Shown: in pieces, positions 1-5,967 of the stretch
Position numbering within the stretch: position 1 is the first letter of the stretch
Layout of the letters: every line of letters starts with the position of its first letter
Assembly: GCA_937960785.1 (NCBI GenBank)
Contig: CALGOZ010000094.1
Location: 1 to 13,257, forward strand
Direction of reading: 5' to 3'
DNA length: 13,257 nucleotides
Origin: an uncultured Pseudogracilibacillus sp.
GTDB taxonomy: Bacteria; Bacillota; Bacilli; Bacillales; Amphibacillaceae
The notes under the pieces: model-generated
What the model was told of the DNA's origin: nothing
Seen by the model: only the letters and a program-made list of their open reading frames with translations
Database searches by the model: none
Position numbers and translations under genes: made by a program

Positions 1-312
1 CTCTACTATGTAGGTAGACGTGCAAAAGTGATTTAACTTACCCACTGGAGAGCTCCACTATGTAGGTAGACGTGCAAAAGTGATTTAACTTACCCACTGG
101 AGAGCTCTACTATGTAGGTAGACGTGCAAAAGTGATTTAACTTACCCACTGGAGAGCTCTACTATGTAGGTAGACGTGCAAAAGTGATTTAACTTACCCA
201 CTGGAGAGCTCCACTATGTAGGTAGACGTGCAAAAGTGATTTAACTTACCCACTGGAGAGCTCTACTATGTAGGTAGACGTGCAAAAGTGTTTTAACTTA
301 CTCACTGAAAGC
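1..312. repeat. 52-bp tandem repeat array, six copies
   Basis: Six head-to-tail units of exactly 52 bp begin at 1, 53, 105, 157, 209 and 261. Copies 1-5 are identical except for position 4 of the unit, which reads T in copies 1, 3 and 4 and C in copies 2 and 5. Copy 6 differs at six positions, mostly at its 3' end. Each unit starts CTCTACTATGTAGGTAGACG and ends TTACCCACTGGAGAG. The unit ends can pair imperfectly (CTCT with AGAG, GGTA with TACC), and the junction AGAGCTCT is itself a palindrome. There are no spacers, and 52 is not a multiple of 3. Stops such as TAG and TAA lie inside the unit, so it is neither a CRISPR nor coding. The array starts flush with the window edge and probably continues to the left. 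Its function is unknown. Confidence 0.95.
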
Positions 313-416
313 CTCTACTAAGTAAGTTAATGAAAAATAGCACTTCATCTTACTCAATAGAACGCTTCGATGAATAAATCAGTTAATAAAAATCTAAAAT
401 CTTTCCCAATGCAGAG
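313..416. repeat. decayed copies 7 and 8 of the 52-bp repeat
   Basis: The 52-bp register continues without indels. The unit at 313-364 matches the consensus at 33 of 52 positions, starting CTCTACTAAGTA. The unit at 365-416 matches at about 25 of 52. Only its tail is convincing: it ends CCCAATGCAGAG against CCCACTGGAGAG in the consensus. This is the old, mutated edge of the array. Copy 7 is fairly sure and copy 8 is tentative. Confidence 0.6.
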
Positions 417-563
417 AATTACGGGACAAGTTTTCCAGCGAGGAGAAATCCCAAATCATTTTTAGTGAAAACTTCTGTAAATGATGTCAAATCTAAGCTT
501 ATAGCGCCCTAACTTAATATCATATACTGCCAAAAATAAATACGAAAAATTTCTTTTAAAATA
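417..563. other. intergenic stretch with no recognisable gene
   Basis: No open frame with a start and ribosome site, no RNA gene and no repeat was recognised here. Short open stretches exist on the minus strand but are of chance length. The right end is T-rich when read on the minus strand and forms the tail of the terminator at 564-606. Confidence 0.5.
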
Positions 564-606
564 AAATGGACTGATTCTCTACATAATAGAGAAAATCAGT
601 CCATTT
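564..606 (-). terminator. intrinsic terminator, minus strand
   Basis: A perfect 13-bp stem is formed by 564-576 with 594-606. Inside it CTCT (577-580) pairs with AGAG (588-591) around a 7-base loop. On the minus strand the hairpin is followed by a T-rich tract (+ strand 544-563 is A-rich). On the plus strand no U-run follows. It would therefore stop transcripts coming from the right, where only a decayed gene end (625-705) is left. Confidence 0.7.
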
Positions 607-624
607 GTTCACATAGGGCTAGTT

Positions 625-705
625 TTATTTAGTCGCTTCTTTTACGCCGATATTTCTTAGCTGATCTTTATCTAATGCTTATTTTTAAAGTGCTTTATTC
701 ATCAT
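625..705 (-). pseudogene. possible remnant of a small minus-strand gene
   Basis: Read from 705 down to 625 this frame gives MMNKAL, stop, K, stop, then ALDKDQLRNIGVKEATK and a final stop. The last 17 residues have the composition of a real protein end. The final stop lies 19 bases before the minus-strand terminator at 564-606, as expected for a real gene end. The two internal stops mean it is not translated as one product. I do not recognise the family. The reading could be chance, since it covers only 27 codons. Confidence 0.3.
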
Positions 706-759
706 CGTCGTTTATGATTCATACAATATCGTAAGATTTCGATAAAAGAAGTGATTATC

Positions 760-1185
760 TTGATTGTATTGTTTATCGTTATTATAAGTTATATTATGTT
801 GAAAAGTATGCGACATTTTCTTCTTTTTAAAGAAATAAAAACAACTCATCATAAAACGACGATTTCATTGGAAGTCTTTTACACCTTTATCATTATATAT
901 TGTATTTTCATTGTCGGATTTGGACTTATTTATTTTATATTATCCTTCAGCGAAATAATTTTGTTAGAGAATGTACCAGGACGTTATCCAGAAAGTGGCC
1001 TCTTACGACGGCTGTTTCTCAGTATGTATTTTAGTGGTGTTACCCTTTTAACAATCGGTTATGGTGATATCACCCCGATTGGTATCGGTCGTATTATTTC
1101 GCTTGTACAAGCATTGTTTGGTTATGTGCTACCGACAGCTTTTATGCTTAAACTTGTTCAGTTAAACCGATGGATTAATAAATAA
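760..1185 (+). CDS. two-helix potassium channel pore protein (Ion_trans_2 type)
   Basis: A small membrane protein of 141 residues with the K+ selectivity filter TIGYGD at about residues 98-103, followed by ITPIG. There is a first hydrophobic segment at the N-terminus, a transmembrane helix at about 40-63, the pore loop, and a last helix at about 110-134. This is the pore module of K+ channels. No RCK or other cytoplasmic gating domain follows, so gating must come from elsewhere or be absent. The frame is open from GTG at 751. AGAAGTGAT at 747-755 resembles a full Shine-Dalgarno sequence and is spaced correctly for TTG at 760, which I therefore prefer. ATG at 796 has no ribosome site and would remove the first hydrophobic segment. 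Function as a K+ channel is inferred from the filter motif; the physiological role is unknown. Confidence 0.85.
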   Translation: MIVLFIVIISYIMLKSMRHFLLFKEIKTTHHKTTISLEVFYTFIIIYCIFIVGFGLIYFILSFSEIILLENVPGRYPESGLLRRLFLSMYFSGVTLLTIGYGDITPIGIGRIISLVQALFGYVLPTAFMLKLVQLNRWINK

Positions 1186-1217
1186 AAGTAAAATATTTAT
1201 CTTACCAATTCTCTTTA

Positions 1218-1226
1218 TGGTATATT
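1218..1226 (+). promoter_or_regulatory. probable extended -10 promoter for bcp
   Basis: TGGTATATT is an extended -10 element (TGn plus TATATT at 1221-1226). A poor -35, TTATCT at 1197-1202, lies 18 bases upstream. Start of transcription would be near 1233, about 25 bases before the bcp ATG. No PerR box was found here. Confidence 0.4.
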
Positions 1227-1257
1227 GAACTAAAAATGAACAATAGGAGGAAGCATT

Positions 1258-1731
1258 ATGTCAATTCAAGTCGGAGAACAAGCGCCAGATTTTGAATTAC
1301 AAAATCAAGATGGGGAAGTGGTTCGTCTGTCTGATTACAGGGGGAAACGTGTTGTTTTATACTTTTATCCAAAAGATATGACACCAGGATGTACGACACA
1401 AGCGTGTGATTTTCGAGATAATTATGAACAATTTAAAGATTTAAATACTGTTGTACTAGGAGTAAGCCCCGATCCAATTGAACGTCATCAAAAGTTTATC
1501 GATAAACATGATTTGCCTTTCCCACTTCTTGCTGATACGGAAAATGAAGTAGCTAAACTGTATGACGTTTGGAAATTAAAGAAAATGTTTGGTAATGAGT
1601 TTTATGGAATTGAACGCTCTACTTTTATAGTTGATGAAGAAGGAATTATTCGTAAAATTTGGCGCAGAGTTCGAGTGAAAGGCCATATCGATGAAACGGT
1701 TAAATTTATTAAAGAAGAACTAACTGCATAA
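1258..1731 (+). CDS. bcp: thioredoxin-dependent peroxiredoxin Bcp (PrxQ family)
   Basis: A 157-residue AhpC/TSA-fold peroxiredoxin that reduces hydrogen peroxide and organic hydroperoxides, recycled by thioredoxin. The active-site stretch PKDMTPGCTTQACDFRD places the peroxidatic cysteine at C45, inside the conserved PGCT motif, and the likely resolving cysteine at C50. The C-x4-C spacing is typical of the Bcp/PrxQ class. The length is normal for the family and the protein has no signal peptide, so it is cytoplasmic. AGGAGG at 1245-1250 is ideally spaced from ATG 1258. The gene lies just upstream of perR, as ygaF and perR do in Bacillus subtilis. This fits a peroxide-response neighbourhood, although the PerR box lies after bcp, not before it. 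Confidence 0.95.
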   Translation: MSIQVGEQAPDFELQNQDGEVVRLSDYRGKRVVLYFYPKDMTPGCTTQACDFRDNYEQFKDLNTVVLGVSPDPIERHQKFIDKHDLPFPLLADTENEVAKLYDVWKLKKMFGNEFYGIERSTFIVDEEGIIRKIWRRVRVKGHIDETVKFIKEELTA

Positions 1732-1819
1732 CAATTTATATTTATTACAATAAAAAATTGCTATTTTCAATTGAATAACACAAAAACTTAAGGTTAATAA
1801 TAATAATTGTTTATAATGT

Positions 1820-1849
1820 TTGTCATAAAACGCAAAAAATAGTTACATT
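1820..1849 (+). promoter_or_regulatory. possible upstream perR promoter under the PerR box
   Basis: TTGTCA (1820-1825) and TACATT (1844-1849) are 18 bases apart. Transcription would start near 1856, inside the PerR box, the right geometry for autorepression. The -10 is weak, so this is tentative. Confidence 0.35.
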
Positions 1850-1864
1850 TTATAATCATTATAA
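1850..1864. promoter_or_regulatory. PerR box (operator)
   Basis: TTATAATCATTATAA is a perfect 7-1-7 palindrome and matches the Bacillus PerR box consensus (TTATAATNATTATAA) at every position. It lies 108 bases before the perR start, so perR is very likely autoregulated. It covers the predicted start of the upstream promoter (1820-1849) and lies 18 bases above the -35 of the downstream one. A second, half-matching TTATAAT is at 1811-1817. Confidence 0.9.
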
Positions 1865-1882
1865 ATTGATAGGCTTAATAAA

Positions 1883-1912
1883 TTGACATCAAAAGCAGTC
1901 CCAATGTAAAAT
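1883..1912 (+). promoter_or_regulatory. perR promoter, sigma-A type
   Basis: A perfect -35 TTGACA (1883-1888) and a -10 TAAAAT (1907-1912) are separated by 18 bases. Transcription would start near 1919, giving a leader of about 50 bases to the GTG at 1972. Confidence 0.65.
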
Positions 1913-1971
1913 ATAGATAGGCTTACTATAGATTCAATTTGAAATTTATGAAGAAAGCGAGGTGCATGACG

Positions 1972-2430
1972 GTGCCAAAACATCAATTGGAAGCAGCGAT
2001 TAATACGTTAAAAAAGTCCGGTGTACGTATTACACCACAACGTCATGCGGTTCTTGAGTACTTACTTACTTCACAAAGCCATCCAACTGCTGATGAGATT
2101 TATAAAGCGTTGGAAGATAAGTTTCCAAATATGAGTGTAGCGACGGTTTATAACAACTTACGTATTTTAAAAGAACTTGGACTCGTTCAAGAATTGACTT
2201 ATGGAGACGATTCAAGTCGCTTCGATAGCAGTCCAGAACAGCACTATCATATTATTTGTGAAGAGTGTGGTAAGATTGTTGACTTTCATTACCCGACTTT
2301 AGATGAAATTGAATCGTTAGCGGAAAAGGTAAGCGGGTTTGAAATTAGTCATCATCGTATGGAATTGTACGGCGTTTGTAGTGACTGTGTGGAAGAAAAG
2401 GCCAAAACTAAAGAAGAAGTAAATATTTAA
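1972..2430 (+). CDS. perR: peroxide-responsive repressor PerR (Fur family)
   Basis: A 152-residue metal-dependent repressor that senses hydrogen peroxide by iron-catalysed oxidation of histidine and then releases its target genes. From the GTG at 1972 the protein aligns with B. subtilis PerR without gaps over the N-terminal region. All known ligands fall at the same numbers: regulatory metal site H37, D85, H91, H93 and D104; structural zinc C96, C99, C136 and C139. The helix-turn-helix lies around residues 54-68 (SVATVYNNL). GAGGTG at 1959-1964 is well spaced for GTG 1972 but too close for ATG 1966, which decides the start; the frame is open back to 1939. A perfect PerR box upstream indicates autoregulation. 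With H37 and H91 both present it should be a true peroxide sensor, not a Fur or Zur. Confidence 0.97.
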   Translation: MPKHQLEAAINTLKKSGVRITPQRHAVLEYLLTSQSHPTADEIYKALEDKFPNMSVATVYNNLRILKELGLVQELTYGDDSSRFDSSPEQHYHIICEECGKIVDFHYPTLDEIESLAEKVSGFEISHHRMELYGVCSDCVEEKAKTKEEVNI

Positions 2431-2435
2431 CGATA

Positions 2436-2486
2436 AAAACAGATTGCTACCTACGTAAAATACGTAGCGCAATCTGTTTTTTAGTT
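2436..2486. terminator. bidirectional terminator between perR and pabB
   Basis: AAAACAGATTGC (2436-2447) pairs perfectly with GCAATCTGTTTT (2469-2480), and CTACGTA (2451-2457) pairs with TACGTAG (2461-2467) around a three-base loop. A T-run follows on the plus strand (2477-2482), and an A-run precedes it, serving the minus strand. It ends both convergent genes. The minus-strand pabB stop codon lies at the edge of the stem. Confidence 0.9.
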
Positions 2487-4232
2487 TTGATAAAAGTTAT
2501 GTTCAATAATCTCAACCGGTACCCATTTACGGACACTATTAATAAGCCAAAGGTTGGTTGCGTTTTTTAATGTGTCGATTGTAATCGTCGCTTCTTTTAT
2601 CGTTCCGGTATCGAGCAATTGTTGACGAAACGTTCCCGGTAGTAGTCCACATTGAACTGGTGGGGTATAAAGTTTTCCATCGAGTTCGACGACAATATTA
2701 CCAATTGTGAATTCCGTTATTTCCCGTTTTTCGTTCCAGAGTAATACATCAAAGATCTCATCGTTCAAAGCGCGACGAAAAGAGTCGAACATTGATCTTT
2801 CTGTCGTTTTATGATACAGAAAAACATTTTCTCGATCGATTGGTGTAGTTGCCAGAAGGACCTTTTTGGTTTGCTTTGGAGTTTCCTCAATAGGCAAAAC
2901 TTCTGTCGTTACTTTGCCCCTTTTATCCATTAGCAGTCTAAGACGCCAACTACCTTTATTATATCTGCGCTCAAGTTCAAGAACCCTTACTCGGAGTGCC
3001 TTCTCATTAAACTTTATATTAAAATAATTAGCAGACTTTTTAAGTCGTTTTATATGCTGTTCTTTTAAGAAAAATGTGCCTTTTTCAATTAATCCAGTTT
3101 CAAGTAATTGGAACGGAGGGAATGAAGTTTCAAGAAGCTTTGCTTTTGTCCATACTTCCTCATATTCCTCCTCAGGTAGCGAACGTTTTGTAATTGCACC
3201 TCCTGCAAAGTATTTGGCACGATTTTTATTGATTAATACCGTACGAATCGCAACGTTAAAAAGGGCCTCATACTCTGGTGTAATGTAACCGATGATGCCA
3301 CAGTAGACATTGCGATTTTCTTTCTCGTAAGTAGAAATTAGTTTGATCGCTTCTTTTTTCGGTGTACCGGTAATTGATGCAGGTGGAAATAGTGTCGTAA
3401 TTAAATCGACAGGATGGACGTTTTTTCGTCGTATTCCTTCGATTGCTGAGGTCATTTGATAGACGGTTGGATACTTTTCGATTGTAAAATGTTCTATAAC
3501 TTTCGTTTTATCGCATACTTTTTGTAATTCATCTTCCATTAATCTAAGAATCATTTCATTTTCACGTAAGTTTTTCTCTGATTTTAGCAAAGAGATTCGT
3601 TTTCTTTCATCCTCACTTGCTTCTAAACCTCGATCAATTGTTCCCTTCATCGGTCGTACGGTGATGGTGTCTTTTTCCAATTTTAAAAAAAGCTCCGGTG
3701 AAGCAGATAAAATCGCAATATCTTCAAATTGAACAAAAGCGTTGTAATTTGCTTGTTGTGATAAAATTAATTGTTCGTAATAAGCTCTCTTTGAACCATG
3801 AAAGGTTGTTGTAAAAGGAACGGTATAGTTAATTTGTTCAATTTTACCTTTGTGTATTTCTTCTTGTATCGTTTCGACTGTTTGTATGTATTGGTCTTTT
3901 GGTTGTTCGATTTTCCAATTTAATGTAAATGCTTTTTGTGTCGATATATTTCTATTTTTTGTTATACAAGGTTTGTGAAAAACACCAAACCATAAAAGAG
4001 GAAAATCCGTTACTACCGTTTGTCCAATATTATAAAAAGCATACGTCGCTTCATAGCTCATAAATCCAGCGGCGTAATATCCTTTATTTATAAAGTTTTT
4101 AATCTGTTCTAAACAGTATGGAACTTCGTTAAGTTTTGTCGTCGTAATAATTTGTATCGGTTGCTCAAAGAGCATTGTTTTAGCTACTTGTTCGTGCTGA
4201 AGAGCAAAATCAAACTGGACTTGCGGTTCCAT
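2481..4232 (-). CDS. pabB: aminodeoxychorismate synthase component I fused to aminodeoxychorismate lyase (PabB-PabC)
   Basis: A bifunctional cytoplasmic enzyme making p-aminobenzoate for folate. Residue numbers count from the TTG at 4241; subtract three for the ATG at 4232. Residues 1-370 are the chorismate-binding domain, with RPMKGT (lysine at 199), the acidic ENEM segment near 227-230 and PPASITGTPKKEA at 286-298. From about 377 a class IV aminotransferase fold follows, with the likely PLP lysine in YHKTTER (478), the conserved EFTIGN (from 510) and GLLPGTFRQ (532-540). The first half aminates chorismate and the second half removes pyruvate. No glutaminase partner (PabA/TrpG) lies in the window. 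GGAG at 4246-4243 fits ATG 4232, not the TTG. The ygzB stop overlaps this ribosome site (TAGGAG), so the two genes are probably translationally coupled. Confidence 0.93.
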   Translation of the reverse strand: MEPQVQFDFALQHEQVAKTMLFEQPIQIITTTKLNEVPYCLEQIKNFINKGYYAAGFMSYEATYAFYNIGQTVVTDFPLLWFGVFHKPCITKNRNISTQKAFTLNWKIEQPKDQYIQTVETIQEEIHKGKIEQINYTVPFTTTFHGSKRAYYEQLILSQQANYNAFVQFEDIAILSASPELFLKLEKDTITVRPMKGTIDRGLEASEDERKRISLLKSEKNLRENEMILRLMEDELQKVCDKTKVIEHFTIEKYPTVYQMTSAIEGIRRKNVHPVDLITTLFPPASITGTPKKEAIKLISTYEKENRNVYCGIIGYITPEYEALFNVAIRTVLINKNRAKYFAGGAITKRSLPEEEYEEVWTKAKLLETSFPPFQLLETGLIEKGTFFLKEQHIKRLKKSANYFNIKFNEKALRVRVLELERRYNKGSWRLRLLMDKRGKVTTEVLPIEETPKQTKKVLLATTPIDRENVFLYHKTTERSMFDSFRRALNDEIFDVLLWNEKREITEFTIGNIVVELDGKLYTPPVQCGLLPGTFRQQLLDTGTIKEATITIDTLKNATNLWLINSVRKWVPVEIIEHNFYQN

Positions 4233-4245
4233 CGCAACCAAGCTC

Positions 4246-4647
4246 CTATTCTTCTTTCTCTTCTAACTTTTTTGCTTTTAGTTTACGACGATAGGCAGGA
4301 GAATTGTATTTTTCATCAAATTCTTTTCCCTCTAAAGATTTTTCTAAAGTTAACGGTTGCTTACAATGCATACAAGCATCGACAATGCCTAGCATTTTTG
4401 TTGGTTTTTCGCAGGCCGGACAAATAATTGGTACGGCACGGGTTGAAAGTAAACCAATCCAAAAGTACACGAGTGTACTTAAAATGATAAATAAGACACC
4501 AATTCCGAAAAAGGTAAACATTAACCACGGAGTCGATTTCGTTAAAATCCCTCCATACATTATTAAAATTCCGACGAAAAGTAAAATTAACGCAAAACTA
4601 CGTATCTTATTTATTTTACTTGAATAGACTAAATTTGGTTTTTCCAC
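4246..4647 (-). CDS. ygzB: YgzB-like membrane protein with zinc ribbon (DUF2614)
   Basis: A 133-residue protein resembling B. subtilis YgzB, whose gene also neighbours perR there. After a short start (MEKPNLVYSSKINKIR) come two adjacent transmembrane helices, at about residues 16-36 and 42-67. A cytoplasmic tail follows with two CxxC knuckles, ICPAC and CMHC, which should bind one zinc. The tail ends in a very charged, lysine- and glutamate-rich segment. The biochemical role of the family is unknown. GTG at 4647 is the start because AGGAGG lies at 4660-4655 with ideal spacing; the frame is open further upstream but without a ribosome site. It is the first gene of a two-gene unit with the PabB-PabC gene. 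Confidence 0.88.
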   Translation of the reverse strand: MEKPNLVYSSKINKIRSFALILLFVGILIMYGGILTKSTPWLMFTFFGIGVLFIILSTLVYFWIGLLSTRAVPIICPACEKPTKMLGIVDACMHCKQPLTLEKSLEGKEFDEKYNSPAYRRKLKAKKLEEKEE

Positions 4648-4676
4648 AGTTTTACCTCCTAGCTCTGTATGTATAT

Positions 4677-4685
4677 AGTATAACA
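4677..4685 (-). promoter_or_regulatory. ygzB-pabB promoter, extended -10
   Basis: Read on the minus strand, TGTTATACT is an extended -10 element (TGn plus TATACT at 4682-4677), about 30 bases above the ygzB start. No good -35 is visible, which is acceptable for an extended -10 promoter. Confidence 0.5.
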
Positions 4686-4772
4686 TGTAATAACTTATTC
4701 AGCCTATGAATTGAAACTGCATATTATCGAGGAAAGGCTCATACACTGCATTAAGTATGGAAGTTTACGAGG

Positions 4773-4801
4773 TTGAAATTAAAAAGTAAAGCAAGTATAC
4801 T
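4773..4801 (+). promoter_or_regulatory. distal promoter of the TRAP-TAXI operon
   Basis: TTGAAA (4773-4778) and TATACT (4796-4801) are separated by 17 bases, a good sigma-A promoter. It would give a leader of about 85 bases containing the inverted repeat at 4814-4867. Confidence 0.6.
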
Positions 4802-4813
4802 AAGATAGAGCTA

Positions 4814-4867
4814 TGCATGTAAACAGTTACAAAACATTCGTTACATAGGTTATAATGTTTACGTGCA
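4814..4867. promoter_or_regulatory. inverted repeat enclosing the proximal TAXI promoter
   Basis: TGCATGTAAACA (4814-4825) and TGTTTACGTGCA (4856-4867) are inverted copies matching at 11 of 12 positions. They flank a promoter made of TTACAA (4827-4832) and TATAAT (4851-4856) with an 18-base spacer. A smaller palindrome, TGTAA-N4-TTACA, lies at 4818-4831, and TTACA recurs at 4841. Such symmetry around a promoter suggests an operator pair, possibly for a substrate-sensing regulator. The regulator is not in this window. Confidence 0.5.
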
Positions 4868-4891
4868 AGTAATTTTAAAAGGGGGATAATC

Positions 4892-5929
4892 ATGACAAAA
4901 AGAAGGTTTTTCACTTTCATGACAATGTTAGTGAGTCTTGTATTACTCTTAGCAGCGTGTAGTGGAACCAATGGAGGTGGGGACGGCGAAGGTAGTGGTG
5001 GCGGTAAAAACGCTCGAATCGCAATTGGACCACCAGGAAGTGAAACAAACTCCATTTCTAAAGTATTGCTAGCAGCTCATGGATTAGAAGAAGGAGATTA
5101 TCAGGCATTCCAAGAAGGTTTTGGAGATGCAGCAGATGGTGTTCAAGATGGTAATATCGATATTTCAATCGGTGTATTAGGATTACCAGCAGGAAGTATT
5201 GAAAGTTTACAAGCTTCTACTGGTGACGTTGTGATGCTAAGTTTAGATGACGATGCAATCGCAGAAATTGAAGAAAATTCGGAATATGAGCGGTATACAA
5301 TTTCTAAAGATAATTATGAATTTCTAGATGAAGATGTCGAAACGATTGCAGCCTATGCGGTAATGGTTGCAAACACAGATACAATCGACGAAGAATTAGG
5401 CTATGAGCTTGCTAGAATTATGGTTGAGCATGCCGATGAAGTAACTCACGCTCAAGCGGGAGAAATGACGTTAGAAAATGCTCTCAACGGTGCGGAGGGA
5501 ATTCCGATTCATCCGGGAGCAAAACGTTATTATGAAGAACAAGGATTAGAAGTTAATAGCCCGGTTGCAGAAGTAACGGCCGATCCGGCTGACCGTAAGG
5601 CTGAATTTATTTTAGGTACGGGTAGCCAAGGTGGTACGTACTATCCACTCGGTGGAGAAATTGCAAACGTTTGGAATAAGTACTTAGATAGTAATTTTAC
5701 AAATACTGAAACTGGAGCGTCAACGGAGAACTTAGGTAGTATCGGTAGCGGTACGATGGATGTCGGTATGACAGTACACGTTCCAGCTCTCGATGCGATT
5801 GAAGGAGTTGGCGACTTTGAAGGGAATCCAGTTGAAAACGTAGCTTTTATCGGGCATATTTATCCAGAAGTTGTTCAAGTTATTACTCGAGAGGCTACAG
5901 GTATTAAGAGTCTTAGCGAATTAAAATAA
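4892..5929 (+). CDS. TRAP-TAXI solute-binding lipoprotein, circularly permuted
   Basis: The extracellular substrate receptor of a TRAP transporter, 345 residues, with a signal peptide and lipobox LAAC (C23), so it is membrane-anchored. A Gly-rich linker (24-39) leads into residues 41-221. This segment starts ARIAIGPPGSETN and ends IPIHPGAKRYYEEQGLEV. In known TAXI proteins such as Thermus TT1099 it is the C-terminal half. A linker (222-236) leads into residues 237-345, starting AEFILGTGSQGGTYYPLGG and ending ATGIKSLSELK, which is normally the N-terminal half. The stop comes exactly where the normal protein would continue with GK-x-VAIGPPGS. Both halves look complete and the length is near normal, so folding is possible. 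GGGGG at 4881-4885 supports ATG 4892. The permease gene follows after a hairpin. The substrate cannot be told. Confidence 0.9.
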   Translation: MTKRRFFTFMTMLVSLVLLLAACSGTNGGGDGEGSGGGKNARIAIGPPGSETNSISKVLLAAHGLEEGDYQAFQEGFGDAADGVQDGNIDISIGVLGLPAGSIESLQASTGDVVMLSLDDDAIAEIEENSEYERYTISKDNYEFLDEDVETIAAYAVMVANTDTIDEELGYELARIMVEHADEVTHAQAGEMTLENALNGAEGIPIHPGAKRYYEEQGLEVNSPVAEVTADPADRKAEFILGTGSQGGTYYPLGGEIANVWNKYLDSNFTNTETGASTENLGSIGSGTMDVGMTVHVPALDAIEGVGDFEGNPVENVAFIGHIYPEVVQVITREATGIKSLSELK

Positions 5930-5967
5930 ACAAGATATATATGTCGATGATGCATTGAAAGAAGGGG

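Noticed and set aside
1..416. CRISPR array or repetitive coding region
   Set aside because: The repeats are directly adjacent with no spacers. The 52-bp period is not a multiple of three, and stops occur inside the unit.
417..563. Short minus-strand reading GAISLDLTSFTEVFTKNDLG as a second gene remnant
   Set aside because: It covers fewer than 30 codons, with no start or ribosome site and no recognised family. This is within chance for AT-rich DNA.
1221..1240. PerR box in front of bcp
   Set aside because: The best palindrome there (from TTATGG at about 1215) matches the consensus at only about 9 of 14 positions.
1939..1971. Longer PerR N-terminus from TTG 1939
   Set aside because: From GTG 1972 all metal ligands fall on the B. 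subtilis PerR numbering, and the ribosome site fits that codon.
3076..4627. Plus-strand open frames inside pabB and ygzB
   Set aside because: They are antisense to well-supported genes, have no ribosome sites and encode unrecognisable proteins.
4765..5055. Minus-strand open frame over the start of the TAXI gene
   Set aside because: Its proline-rich N-terminus is the reverse complement of the Gly-rich linker codons, and it overlaps a real gene and its promoters.
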